NCBI GenBank assembly: GCA_041504365.1
Contig: CP167917.1
Location: 3,100,001-3,164,000, forward strand
Length of the DNA: 64,000 nt
From: Dryocola sp. LX212
GTDB lineage: Bacteria > Pseudomonadota > Gammaproteobacteria > Enterobacterales > Enterobacteriaceae
Direction: 5' to 3'
Below the pieces are notes generated by a model. That model saw only the letters and a list, made by a program, of their open reading frames with translations, did not search any database and was not told where the DNA came from. Shown piece after piece: positions 8,680 to 16,127 of this stretch. The position numbers and the translations under genes were made by a program. Position 1 is the stretch's first letter; each line of letters begins with the position of its first letter.

Positions 8680-9300
8680 ATGGACCACATCGTATATGTC
8701 GTTGATGATGACCAGTCGGTCAGGCAATCGATTGTCCGGCTGCTGGACTCGGCGGACTACAGCGCCGCTGATTTCGCCTCCGCCGACGCCTTTCTTGCCC
8801 ACCCCTTCGCCGACCTGCCCGGCTGCGTGATATTAGATATGCAGATGCCCGACAGGGACGGGCTTGAGGTAGTCGAGGCGCTGAAGGCCTGCGGGCGGGA
8901 AATGCCGATCATATTTCTCACCGGCTACGGCACCATTCCCCTCTCGGTGCAGGCGATGAAAGCCGGAGCCTGTGAGTTTCTGACCAAACCGGTCAACGCC
9001 GACGACCTGCTCCGCGCGGTGCAGGAAGCGCTGACGCTGGCGGCGGAAAACTCGGATCGGCTGCGGGATTTCCACAGCCTTAAGCAGCGCCATCTGACCC
9101 TCACCCCGCGCGAACAGGAGGTGCTGGCGCTGACGATTCAGGGGCTGCTGAACAAGCAGATTGCCGCCGAGCTGGGGGTAAGCGAAATCACGGTGAAGGT
9201 CCATCGCCGCAGGGTAATGGATAAAATGCAGGTGCGTTCGCTGGCTGAGTTAGTGCGCCACGCCGAACGCCTGAATATCAATAAAGCCAAAGCTTCCTGA
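8680..9300 (+). CDS. FixJ/NarL-type response regulator
   Basis: This 206-residue two-domain transcription factor has a receiver domain (about 1-120) with acidic pocket D9-D11, phosphoacceptor D53, T81 and K103. A LuxR-type helix-turn-helix follows (about 138-200: LTPREQEVLALTIQG, NKQIAAELGVSEITVKVHR). The FixJ/TtrR subfamily is suggested by the MPDRDG and LTGYG motifs. The ATG at 8680 follows AGGAAG; an upstream TTG frame lacks a ribosome site. No kinase adjoins it, and the only histidine kinase nearby is at 16128-21737, so that protein is the likely partner (inference). It probably controls the hydrolase operons next door. Confidence 0.85.
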   Translation: MDHIVYVVDDDQSVRQSIVRLLDSADYSAADFASADAFLAHPFADLPGCVILDMQMPDRDGLEVVEALKACGREMPIIFLTGYGTIPLSVQAMKAGACEFLTKPVNADDLLRAVQEALTLAAENSDRLRDFHSLKQRHLTLTPREQEVLALTIQGLLNKQIAAELGVSEITVKVHRRRVMDKMQVRSLAELVRHAERLNINKAKAS

Positions 9301-9319
9301 CCTCCCGTCGGCTGGAGTA

Positions 9320-9340
9320 GCAGGGCCGCGTGTGCCCTGC
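9320..9340. terminator. Hairpin between convergent regulator and hydrolase genes
   Basis: Arms GCAGGGC and GCCCTGC surround a 7-base loop midway between the two convergent stops. No strong T-tract follows on either strand, so terminator function is only plausible. Confidence 0.4.
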
Positions 9341-9351
9341 CCTCATTCTGA

Positions 9352-10173
9352 TTAACGCGCCTGCAGGAAGGCCAGCAGATCCTGATTAAGCTGCTCCTGG
9401 TGCGTCACCGCGAAGCCGTGCGGTGCATTCTCGTACACCTTCAGCTCCGCTCCGCGAATCGCCTCGGCCGCCGCCCTGCCCGTCGTCTCGAACGGCACGA
9501 TCTGATCGTGGCTGCCGTGGATCACCAGCGTCGGCACGTCTACTTTCGCCAGATCGTCGCGGAAGTCGGTTTCCGAGAACGCCGTGACGCAGTCAATCGT
9601 CCCCTTCAGGGAGGCCAGAAGCGCGATATTCAGCGTCTGGGTCAGCACGCCCTCGGACACCGTCTGGCCCGCGTTGGTGCCGTAAAACGGCGCGGCAAAG
9701 TCGCTGATAAACTGCGCGCGGTCTTTGCGTAACCCGTCGCGGATACCCTCGAACACCGAAAGGTCAACGCCGTTCGGGTTGGCGGCGCTTTTACCAAATA
9801 CCGGCGTCACCGCCCCCAGCAGTACCAGGCCCGCAAGGCGCTCGTTGCCGTAGCGGCCGATATAGCGCGCCACGTCCCCGCCGCCCATGGAGAAGCCGAC
9901 CAGCGTCACCTCACGCAGATCGAGCTGGGTGATGAGGTCGTTAATATCAGACGCGAAGGTATCATAGTCATAGCCCGTCCACGGCTGCTCTGAACGACCA
10001 AAGCCACGGCGGTCGAAGGCGATAACGCGGTAGCCCCGCTCGGCCAGATAGTTAAGCTGGCTGTCCCACATATCCGCATCCAGCGGCCAGCCGTGGCTGA
10101 ACAGCACCGGCTTTCCCGTTCCCCAGTCTTTGTAATAAATCTGCGTGCCGTCTTTGGTTTTGATGGTGCTCAT
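9352..10173 (-). CDS. Alpha/beta hydrolase (non-haem chloroperoxidase-like)
   Basis: This 273-residue serine hydrolase fits the cofactor-free haloperoxidase/arylesterase group. The nucleophile elbow GFSMGG places S95; D223 and H252 (PHGF) complete the triad, and HGWP at 27-30 forms the oxyanion-hole region. There is no signal peptide, so it is cytosolic. It is the last gene of a minus-strand operon with amidohydrolase, DoxX and MFS genes, 51 bp after the MFS stop. The substrate is unknown; an ester, lactone or peroxy acid is possible. The name chloroperoxidase is by family only. Confidence 0.85.
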   Translation of the reverse strand: MSTIKTKDGTQIYYKDWGTGKPVLFSHGWPLDADMWDSQLNYLAERGYRVIAFDRRGFGRSEQPWTGYDYDTFASDINDLITQLDLREVTLVGFSMGGGDVARYIGRYGNERLAGLVLLGAVTPVFGKSAANPNGVDLSVFEGIRDGLRKDRAQFISDFAAPFYGTNAGQTVSEGVLTQTLNIALLASLKGTIDCVTAFSETDFRDDLAKVDVPTLVIHGSHDQIVPFETTGRAAAEAIRGAELKVYENAPHGFAVTHQEQLNQDLLAFLQAR

Positions 10174-10224
10174 GGTGTACCCCTATGTTGGTGTGTGTTG
10201 TGAACAGGTCGGCGCCCCGGCGGA

Positions 10225-11853
10225 TCAGGCCGGAGCCACCAGATAACGAACCACGGGGCGAGCTTCGCCCTGGTGATAAAGCTGGACGCGGCGTTCAATC
10301 TTCCGGTCATTCATGGTGTAGCGTTCTTCCTGGCGCAGATGCTCAACCCACGAGCCGACCAGAAAGGTTTCGACAAAGATGCCCGGCTGCAGAATGTCCT
10401 CATACACCGACCAGCTCATTGCCCCGCCTCGCCGCCGCACGCGGCGCATATCCTGCATGCAGATCGTGAAGCCCCGGGCGTCCTCCGGCCTGATGAAGTA
10501 TTCGTAGCTCACCATCACCGGACCGCGATCCAGCCGGACGTCCAGCTCGATTGCGACCAGGTTATCGCTGCTGGCCTCAAGATTAAGATCCGGGTCTTTA
10601 TTCAGCCGCCAGCGAAGGACTGTGGCGCTGCCGAGCACCATGCCCAGGGCCGCCGCGCAAAGCGAAACCGCGATGCCGTAATGGGAGGCGATCTGGCCCC
10701 ACAGGGCGCTGCCCAGGGTCATCGACCCGAAGAAGACGGTGAGATAAACCGCCAGCGCGCGGGCCTTCACCCACTTAGCCGCGCTGCGCTGGGCGCCGAG
10801 GTTGAGCGTCGAGAGCACCGCAATCCAGGAAAAGCCGGTAAAAAACTCGCAGGCGTTAAGCAGCCAGAAATGCCGCACGAAGGCCAGAGCCAGCATGGTG
10901 GCGGCAAACGTCAGGCTTGCCAGTACCATCAGCCGGTCAGGATTAAAGTGCCTGCGCAAACGCGGCAGCATCACCGCGCCGAAAATCGCCCCCAGCCCGA
11001 TGGAAGCCAGCATGATGCCGTAGCCGCCGGGGCCAAGGCCCAGCTCGCGGCGGGCAACCAGCGGCAACAGCGCCCAGCCCGCGCTGCCAAACAGGAAAAA
11101 GGCGACGGTGCGGGCCAGCACGTTGCGCAATACCGGCGCGGCGTGAACATAGCGCACCCCGGCGCGGACGGCGGAGAAAAAGTTCTCCGCGGGCAGCCGC
11201 TGGACGGCGGGTTCAGTTTTCCAGCGGTACAGCACCCAGGCAACCCCCAGCACCGACACCGCGTTCAGGGCGAACACGACCCAGGCTCCGGCAAAAGAGA
11301 GGATCAGTCCGCCCAGCGCCGGGCCGATGGCACGGCTGATATTAATACCCAGCGAGTTCAGCGCGATGGCCGCACCCAAATCCTGCTTGCTCACCAGATC
11401 CGGCACAATCGCCTGAAAAGGCGGGGAGCTCATGGCCGCCCCGGTGCTCATCAGGAAGGCGGCGATCAGCAGTACGGCTGGCGTCACCAGCCCCGCCACC
11501 GACAGCAGCGTCAGCCCGACGGCGGCGATTAAGGTCCACAGCTGGGAAAACAGCAGGTATTTACGGCGGTCAACGATATCCGCCATCACCCCGGACGGCA
11601 GCGCGAAGAGAAACATTGGCAGGCTGCTGGCCGCCTGGATCATCGCCACGGACAGCGGGTCAGCGCTGAGCGTGAGCATCGTCCAGTTCATGCCCACATC
11701 GTTCATCCATGAACCGATGTTGGAGACGACGGTGGCTATCCACAGCATGCGGAACACCCGCTGGCGCAGCGGCTGCCAGGGGGAACCAGTCGCTGCGCCA
11801 GTCTCTTTCAGCGCCTCGGTGCTGACGTGGTGAACCTCATTTACCGTTGCCAT
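10225..11853 (-). CDS. MFS exporter with C-terminal ferredoxin-like domain
   Basis: This 542-residue transporter belongs to the MFS_3 (EntS-like) group. About twelve transmembrane helices occupy residues 25-410, with the loop motif GVMADIVDRRKYLL after helix 2. A soluble tail of about 120 residues (EASSDNLVAIELDVRLD to the end) resembles the cytoplasmic alpha/beta domain found in longer members. The ATG at 11853 is preceded by AGGAG; an upstream in-frame start is less likely. It overlaps the end of the doxX-like gene by 17 bp. Export of the pathway's substrate or product is inferred. EntS itself lacks such a tail and sits in the enterobactin locus. Confidence 0.8.
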   Translation of the reverse strand: MATVNEVHHVSTEALKETGAATGSPWQPLRQRVFRMLWIATVVSNIGSWMNDVGMNWTMLTLSADPLSVAMIQAASSLPMFLFALPSGVMADIVDRRKYLLFSQLWTLIAAVGLTLLSVAGLVTPAVLLIAAFLMSTGAAMSSPPFQAIVPDLVSKQDLGAAIALNSLGINISRAIGPALGGLILSFAGAWVVFALNAVSVLGVAWVLYRWKTEPAVQRLPAENFFSAVRAGVRYVHAAPVLRNVLARTVAFFLFGSAGWALLPLVARRELGLGPGGYGIMLASIGLGAIFGAVMLPRLRRHFNPDRLMVLASLTFAATMLALAFVRHFWLLNACEFFTGFSWIAVLSTLNLGAQRSAAKWVKARALAVYLTVFFGSMTLGSALWGQIASHYGIAVSLCAAALGMVLGSATVLRWRLNKDPDLNLEASSDNLVAIELDVRLDRGPVMVSYEYFIRPEDARGFTICMQDMRRVRRRGGAMSWSVYEDILQPGIFVETFLVGSWVEHLRQEERYTMNDRKIERRVQLYHQGEARPVVRYLVAPA

Positions 11854-12268
11854 ACCGCCACTCCTGTCGTCTGTCCGCGCCAATACGCCAGCCTCCCGGT
11901 CCGGTTAGCGCAAGCGTGGTAAAGATGATGAGCAGCAGCCAGCCGAACTGCCCTTCAGCAACGCTCCAGCCGGGGTGCACCACCAGCATCGCCACCAGCA
12001 GCACGGCGATAATCGGCAGGCAGGCCAGGCGCGCCCGGTAGCCGACGATAATAAACAGCGGGCAGATAACCTCGGCGAAAATAGCAGGCAGCAGGCTCAT
12101 GTACGGCCCCAGACCAAAGGGATCCTCTATGCGCGTCAGCTCTTCGCTGAAGTGAAACACCTTCGGCAGCCCGTGTACGTAAAGCAGCAGCAGGCTCCCC
12201 GCCAGGCGCAGGAAGAACAGCCCCAGGTCGATCCGGGGCGGGAAAGAGACGTTCGATGAACTCTTCAT
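11837..12268 (-). CDS. DoxX family membrane protein
   Basis: This 143-residue protein has four predicted transmembrane helices. The family pattern of RLAGSLLLLYVHGLPKVFHF near the N-terminus, FAEVICPLFIIVGYRARLA in the middle and VVHPGW afterwards is visible. DoxX proteins are membrane subunits or partners of oxidoreductases, often in thiol or quinone redox reactions. It starts 3 bp after the amidohydrolase stop and overlaps the MFS gene, so it is tightly co-transcribed. Its role here is unknown. Confidence 0.85.
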   Translation of the reverse strand: MKSSSNVSFPPRIDLGLFFLRLAGSLLLLYVHGLPKVFHFSEELTRIEDPFGLGPYMSLLPAIFAEVICPLFIIVGYRARLACLPIIAVLLVAMLVVHPGWSVAEGQFGWLLLIIFTTLALTGPGGWRIGADRRQEWRYGNGK

Positions 12269-12271
12269 GAT

Positions 12272-14146
12272 TTAAAACGCAAAGCAGCTGCAGCCAAGCG
12301 CGCCCCAGAATGCAGAATCATCCGCAACGGGTACCCCTGCGCCGCGGGCGAGATCGTGATTATGGGTATGCACGCCGCACGGACCGGAACAGTGGTGCGC
12401 CTGAGGCATCATGCCAGCCCGGGTGACGGCAGGCGGCGCGGCGCGATAGTGCCCCGGGACGTTAACCACCGGCGACCACTCCGGCAGGACCGGAATTGAC
12501 GGCGGCGACAGCGGCCCGAACGCACCGGCGGCATAGACAATATTGCCATCAACCACCGTAAGCACGGATTCGATGCCTTTGATCTCTTCTTCACGGACGC
12601 GGAAATAGTCCTGGCTGAGCACCGCCATGTCCGCCAGCTGCCCTTTTTTGATCTGCCCTTTTTTGCCCTGCTCGCTGGAGAACCACGCGCTGCCCTGGGT
12701 CCAGAGCATCAGCGCGGTCTCGCGATCCAGACGCGCGTTGACGTCATACATCTGCATGCCGCCGACGGTGCGGCCGGACACCAGCCAGTACAGCGCCGTC
12801 CAGGGGTTATAGCTTGCTACGCGGGTAGCATCCGTTCCCAGCCCGACCGGCACGCCGGTTTCCAGCATGCGGGCAACCGGCGGCGTGTGGCGGGTCGCTT
12901 CGATACCGTAACGTTCGGCGAAATATTCGCCCTGGAAGGCCATGCGGTGCTGGACGGCAATCCCCCCGCCCAGCTCCTTAATACGGTCGATATTTTTCTG
13001 GGTGACGGTCTCGGCGTGGTCAAAGAACCAGTGCAGGCCGTTAAACGGAATATCACGGTTAACCTTTTCAAACACGTCCAGCATGCGGCTGATGGATTCG
13101 TCGTAGGTGGCGTGCAGGCGGAACGGCCAGCGGTGTTCCACCAGATGGCGCACCACACGCTCCAGCTCGTCCTCCATGCCCGGAGCAAGATCCGGGCGCG
13201 GCTCCAGGAAATCCTCGAAGTCGGCGGCGGAAAAGACCAGCATTTCCCCCGCGCCGTTGTGGCGGAAGTAGTCGCTGCCCTGGCCCGGCGTCAGCATATC
13301 GGTCCACTTTTCAAAATCTTCCAGCTCGTGGCCCGGACGTTGAGTAAAGAGGTTATAGGCGATGCGCAGCGTCATCTGCTTCTTCTGATGAAGCTCGGCG
13401 ATGACCTCGTAATCTTCCGGGTAGTTCTGGAAGCCGCCGCCCGCGTCGATGGCGCTGGTCAGCCCCAGGCGGTTCAGCTCGCGCATAAACTGGCGGGTGG
13501 AGTTTATTTGCTGCTCCAGCGGCAGCTTCGGCCCTTTGGCTAAGGTGGAGTAAAGGATCATCGCGTTAGGGCGAGCAATCAGCATACCGGTCGGGTTGCC
13601 GTTGCCGTCGCGTTGGATCTCACCACCCGGCGGGTTAGGCGTGTCTTTGGTGTAGCCCACAACCTTTAGCGCTGCGCGGTTCAGCAGCGCGCGGTCATAG
13701 AGATGCAGAATGAAAACCGGCGTATCCGGCGCGGCCTCGTTAATTTCATCCAGCGTCGGCATGCGGCGCTCGGCAAACTGGAATTCCGTCCAGCCGCCCA
13801 CCACGCGAACCCACTGTGGCGAAGGCGTGCGCAACGCCTGCTCTTTCAGCATCCGCAGCGCGTCGGCCAGCGACGGCACGCCCTCCCAACGCAGCTCAAG
13901 GTTGTAATTCAGGCCGCCACGTATCAGGTGCAGGTGCGAATCGTTAAGCCCCGGAATGGCCGCGTGCCCCTTCAGGTCGACCACCTTCGTCCCTTCGTCG
14001 TGGTGCTGCATCACTTCGGCGGTGGTGCCCACCTCGATAAATTTTCCGTCGCGGATCGCCACCGCTTCCGCCAGCGGGTTTTCGCGGTCGACGGTGTGAA
14101 ACTGCCCGTTAACCAGAATTAAATCAGCTTTGCCCAGCGCAACCAT
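12272..14146 (-). CDS. YtcJ-like amidohydrolase
   Basis: This 624-residue enzyme is of the amidohydrolase_3 group (metal-dependent TIM-barrel hydrolases). The first metal motif HLH is at 71-73 (GLNDSHLHL); later metal-site candidates are HATYDES, the FDHAET segment and GLGTDATR. The ATG at 14146 has GGAGG 5 bases upstream. The last 45 residues form an unusual Cys/His-rich tail (QAHHCSGPCGVHTHNHD, then GCSCFAF) that could bind metal. It is the first gene of the four-gene minus-strand operon, read from the repeat-bearing divergent promoter. The substrate is unknown; an amide, formamide or cyclic imide is possible. Confidence 0.85.
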   Translation of the reverse strand: MVALGKADLILVNGQFHTVDRENPLAEAVAIRDGKFIEVGTTAEVMQHHDEGTKVVDLKGHAAIPGLNDSHLHLIRGGLNYNLELRWEGVPSLADALRMLKEQALRTPSPQWVRVVGGWTEFQFAERRMPTLDEINEAAPDTPVFILHLYDRALLNRAALKVVGYTKDTPNPPGGEIQRDGNGNPTGMLIARPNAMILYSTLAKGPKLPLEQQINSTRQFMRELNRLGLTSAIDAGGGFQNYPEDYEVIAELHQKKQMTLRIAYNLFTQRPGHELEDFEKWTDMLTPGQGSDYFRHNGAGEMLVFSAADFEDFLEPRPDLAPGMEDELERVVRHLVEHRWPFRLHATYDESISRMLDVFEKVNRDIPFNGLHWFFDHAETVTQKNIDRIKELGGGIAVQHRMAFQGEYFAERYGIEATRHTPPVARMLETGVPVGLGTDATRVASYNPWTALYWLVSGRTVGGMQMYDVNARLDRETALMLWTQGSAWFSSEQGKKGQIKKGQLADMAVLSQDYFRVREEEIKGIESVLTVVDGNIVYAAGAFGPLSPPSIPVLPEWSPVVNVPGHYRAAPPAVTRAGMMPQAHHCSGPCGVHTHNHDLARGAGVPVADDSAFWGALGCSCFAF

Positions 14147-14259
14147 ACATCCTCCACTTTCAGATTTCCGGTTCGGGCAGCCGCCCTCCCGGAGAAGAAT
14201 ACGGGCCACAACGGGCCACGTGAATGGAGGTGAGTATGTGAACGAGGGTCAAAAAAGAC

Positions 14260-14335
14260 TAGTTATACAAAGGGATAGTTATACCAAAGTATAGTTATAC
14301 CTGAGGATAGTTATACCATCAGATAATAGTTTTAC
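14260..14335. repeat. Array of five TAGTTATAC-type repeats, 16-bp period
   Basis: TAGTTATAC occurs at 14260, 14276, 14292 and 14308, exactly 16 bp apart. A fifth variant, TAGTTTTAC, starts at 14327. The array lies in the 312-bp gap between the divergent amidohydrolase and YcaC-like operons, which otherwise shows nothing. Regular same-strand repeats here look like a multi-site operator, plausibly for the FixJ-type regulator at 8680. A replication iteron is unlikely without a rep gene. Confidence 0.85.
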
Positions 14336-14458
14336 CCGGCTGGCCGGCCTACCATTCAGCCCGTCGATAGCCTTCATTCCCGGCGGCTGTCCCGGCTGTC
14401 GCTGCGCCAGAAGCGCGGCGGTTTTGTTACTTTTAACCTCATACCAACGGGTAATTTT

Positions 14459-15145
14459 ATGACAACCTCTAAGCTTGAAGTCCTCACGCCTGCCAACTGT
14501 CAGATGATTTTTATCGATCAGCAGCCTCAGATGGCCTTTGGCGTGCAGTCCATCGACCGCCAGGTGCTGAAAAACAACACCGTCGCCCTGGCGAAGGCCG
14601 CTAAGGTCTTTAATATTCCGACGATTATTACCACCGTTGAAACCGAGAGCTTCTCGGGCAATACCTATCCTGAGCTGCTGGACGTGTTCCCAGGCAAGGA
14701 TATCCTCGAGCGCACCTCCATGAACTCCTGGGACGACCAGAAGGTCCGCGACGCGCTGGCGGCAAACGGCAAGAAGAAAGTCGTGGTCTCCGGCCTGTGG
14801 ACGGAAGTGTGCAACAACAGCTTCGCCCTGTGCGCCATGCTGGAAGGCGACTATGAAATTTACATGGTGGCGGACGCTTCCGGCGGAACCTCCAAAGAAG
14901 CCCATGATTACGCCATGCAGCGCATGATCCAGGCTGGAGTGATCCCGGTAACCTGGCAGCAGGTAATGCTGGAGTGGCAGCGCGACTGGGCGCACAAAGA
15001 GACTTACAACGCCGTGATGGACATCGTTCGTGAACACTCCGGCGCTTACGGTATGGGCGTTGATTATGCCTATACCATGGTGCACAAAGCCCCTTCCCGC
15101 CAGAAGAGTGAGCACACCACTCTCGCTGCGGTAGCCGCGCGCTAA
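14459..15145 (+). CDS. Isochorismatase-like (YcaC family) hydrolase
   Basis: This 228-residue cysteine hydrolase has the YcaC layout: D20 in IFIDQQP, the ERTSMNSWDD segment near 84-93, and nucleophile C118 in SGLWTEVCNN. It is 20 residues longer than E. coli YcaC because of its C-terminus. There is no signal peptide, so it is cytosolic. It leads the plus-strand operon with two XapX genes and a receiver gene. Together with the divergent amidohydrolase this suggests stepwise hydrolysis of an amide or imide compound. The substrate is not inferable. Confidence 0.88.
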   Translation: MTTSKLEVLTPANCQMIFIDQQPQMAFGVQSIDRQVLKNNTVALAKAAKVFNIPTIITTVETESFSGNTYPELLDVFPGKDILERTSMNSWDDQKVRDALAANGKKKVVVSGLWTEVCNNSFALCAMLEGDYEIYMVADASGGTSKEAHDYAMQRMIQAGVIPVTWQQVMLEWQRDWAHKETYNAVMDIVREHSGAYGMGVDYAYTMVHKAPSRQKSEHTTLAAVAAR

Positions 15146-15198
15146 TCCGCTCCGCTGACCGGCAGCAAACCGGTCAGCCTGCCTTGTGGAGAAATAAG

Positions 15199-15417
15199 AT
15201 GAGTGCAGGACTGCTGTCCCTGTTCGCAGGCGTGGTAATTGGCCTGCTGTACGCCCTGCTGAAGGTCCGTTCACCGGCGCCGCCCGCCGTCGCTCTGGTC
15301 GGCCTGCTCGGCATGCTGGCCGGTGAGCATCTGACCGCAGAAATGCTCAGGCCCGCGCCAACCACGGCACAGCAAAGCTGTCAGCTGCCATCCGCCGCCT
15401 GCGCCGAAAAGAGGTAA
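15199..15417 (+). CDS. XapX (DUF1427) small membrane protein 1
   Basis: This 72-residue protein has two hydrophobic helices separated by KVRSPAPPAVALVGLLGML, the XapX signature (SPAPP, then a LLGML helix and a GE motif). The ATG at 15199 follows GGAGA. The C-terminus adds a short tail with two cysteines (QQSCQLPSAAC). The function of the family is unknown. It directly precedes a second XapX gene with no gap. Confidence 0.85.
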   Translation: MSAGLLSLFAGVVIGLLYALLKVRSPAPPAVALVGLLGMLAGEHLTAEMLRPAPTTAQQSCQLPSAACAEKR

Positions 15418-15696
15418 ATGATGAAGACATGGCTTGTTTCACTGGCCGTTGGCCTGCTGGCCGGCGCGCTTTACGCCGCGGCGGATATTCATTCACCGGC
15501 ACCGCCGGTTATCGCGCTGCTCGGCTTATTTGGCATGCTGGTTGGGGAACAAATTATCCCGATTGCCCGCAGGCTTCTCAGCCGCCAGCCGCTGACCCTC
15601 GCCTGGTTCCGCCACGAATGCGTGCCCAAAATCAGCGGTACCCCGCCGCCCGCAGTCGCCACGTCAGACGCCGAGGGCCGTAAGCTCCAGCGATGA
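15418..15696 (+). CDS. XapX (DUF1427) small membrane protein 2
   Basis: This 92-residue paralogue of the preceding gene has DIHSPAPPVIALLGLFGML matching the same signature and a longer soluble tail (about residues 50-92). It starts immediately after the first XapX stop; a second ATG one codon later is also possible. The stop overlaps the first possible ATG of the receiver gene. Tandem paralogues suggest a two-subunit membrane complex (inference). Confidence 0.85.
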   Translation: MMKTWLVSLAVGLLAGALYAAADIHSPAPPVIALLGLFGMLVGEQIIPIARRLLSRQPLTLAWFRHECVPKISGTPPPAVATSDAEGRKLQR

Positions 15697-15716
15697 CCGG
15701 TGAGAGGAATGACCCG

Positions 15717-16100
15717 ATGACGCTGCCGCAGCGTATTGCCATTGTCGATGACGAACCTTCCGTACGCAGCGGGTTGAGCAACCTGCTGCGGTCCGACGGC
15801 TATTCAACGGGCTGCTTTGCGTCCGCCGAGGCGCTGCTGGCCGATCCCGGCGCGCTGGCGGACGCCGCGCTGCTCGTGATTGATATCAAACTAAAAGGCA
15901 TGAGCGGCTTCGAACTCTTTAGCTACATAAAAACTCATGTCGCCTCCCCTCCGCCGGTCATTTTTATCTCCGGCCACGGCGACGAGCAGATGCAGCGGTA
16001 CGCTCTCGAGCAGGGCGCCGCTGCTTTTTTACGTAAGCCCATCGACATTGAGCAGCTGCTGAACCATATTCAGAACGAGCTAAGATCCGGCACAACATAA
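15717..16100 (+). CDS. Stand-alone CheY/FixJ-type receiver protein
   Basis: This 127-residue receiver domain has no output domain: acidic pocket D11-D12, phosphoacceptor D56, S85 in FISGHGD and K107 in FLRKP. The ATG at 15717 has GAGAGGA 8 bases upstream; an earlier ATG at 15693 overlaps the XapX stop but has no ribosome site. It is placed between the XapX genes and the giant kinase, 27 bp before the latter. It could be a phosphate sink, a phosphorelay intermediate or a partner modulating the kinase. Confidence 0.85.
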   Translation: MTLPQRIAIVDDEPSVRSGLSNLLRSDGYSTGCFASAEALLADPGALADAALLVIDIKLKGMSGFELFSYIKTHVASPPPVIFISGHGDEQMQRYALEQGAAAFLRKPIDIEQLLNHIQNELRSGTT

Positions 16101-16127
16101 TAAAAGCGCATCGCGTGAGAACCCCTA

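Noticed and set aside
10273-11532. 419-codon open frame opposite the MFS gene
   Set aside because: Biased toward Gln, His, Arg and Ala without hydrophobic pattern; a shadow of the MFS exporter.
10225-11853. EntS enterobactin exporter
   Set aside because: Same MFS subgroup, but no enterobactin genes adjoin and a C-terminal domain is added; only the family is supported.
14260-14335. Replication origin iterons
   Set aside because: Repeats are short and lie in a divergent promoter, with no rep gene or DnaA boxes nearby.
14260-14335. CRISPR array
   Set aside because: Repeat unit of 9 bases with 7-base spacing is far below CRISPR dimensions and no cas genes are present.
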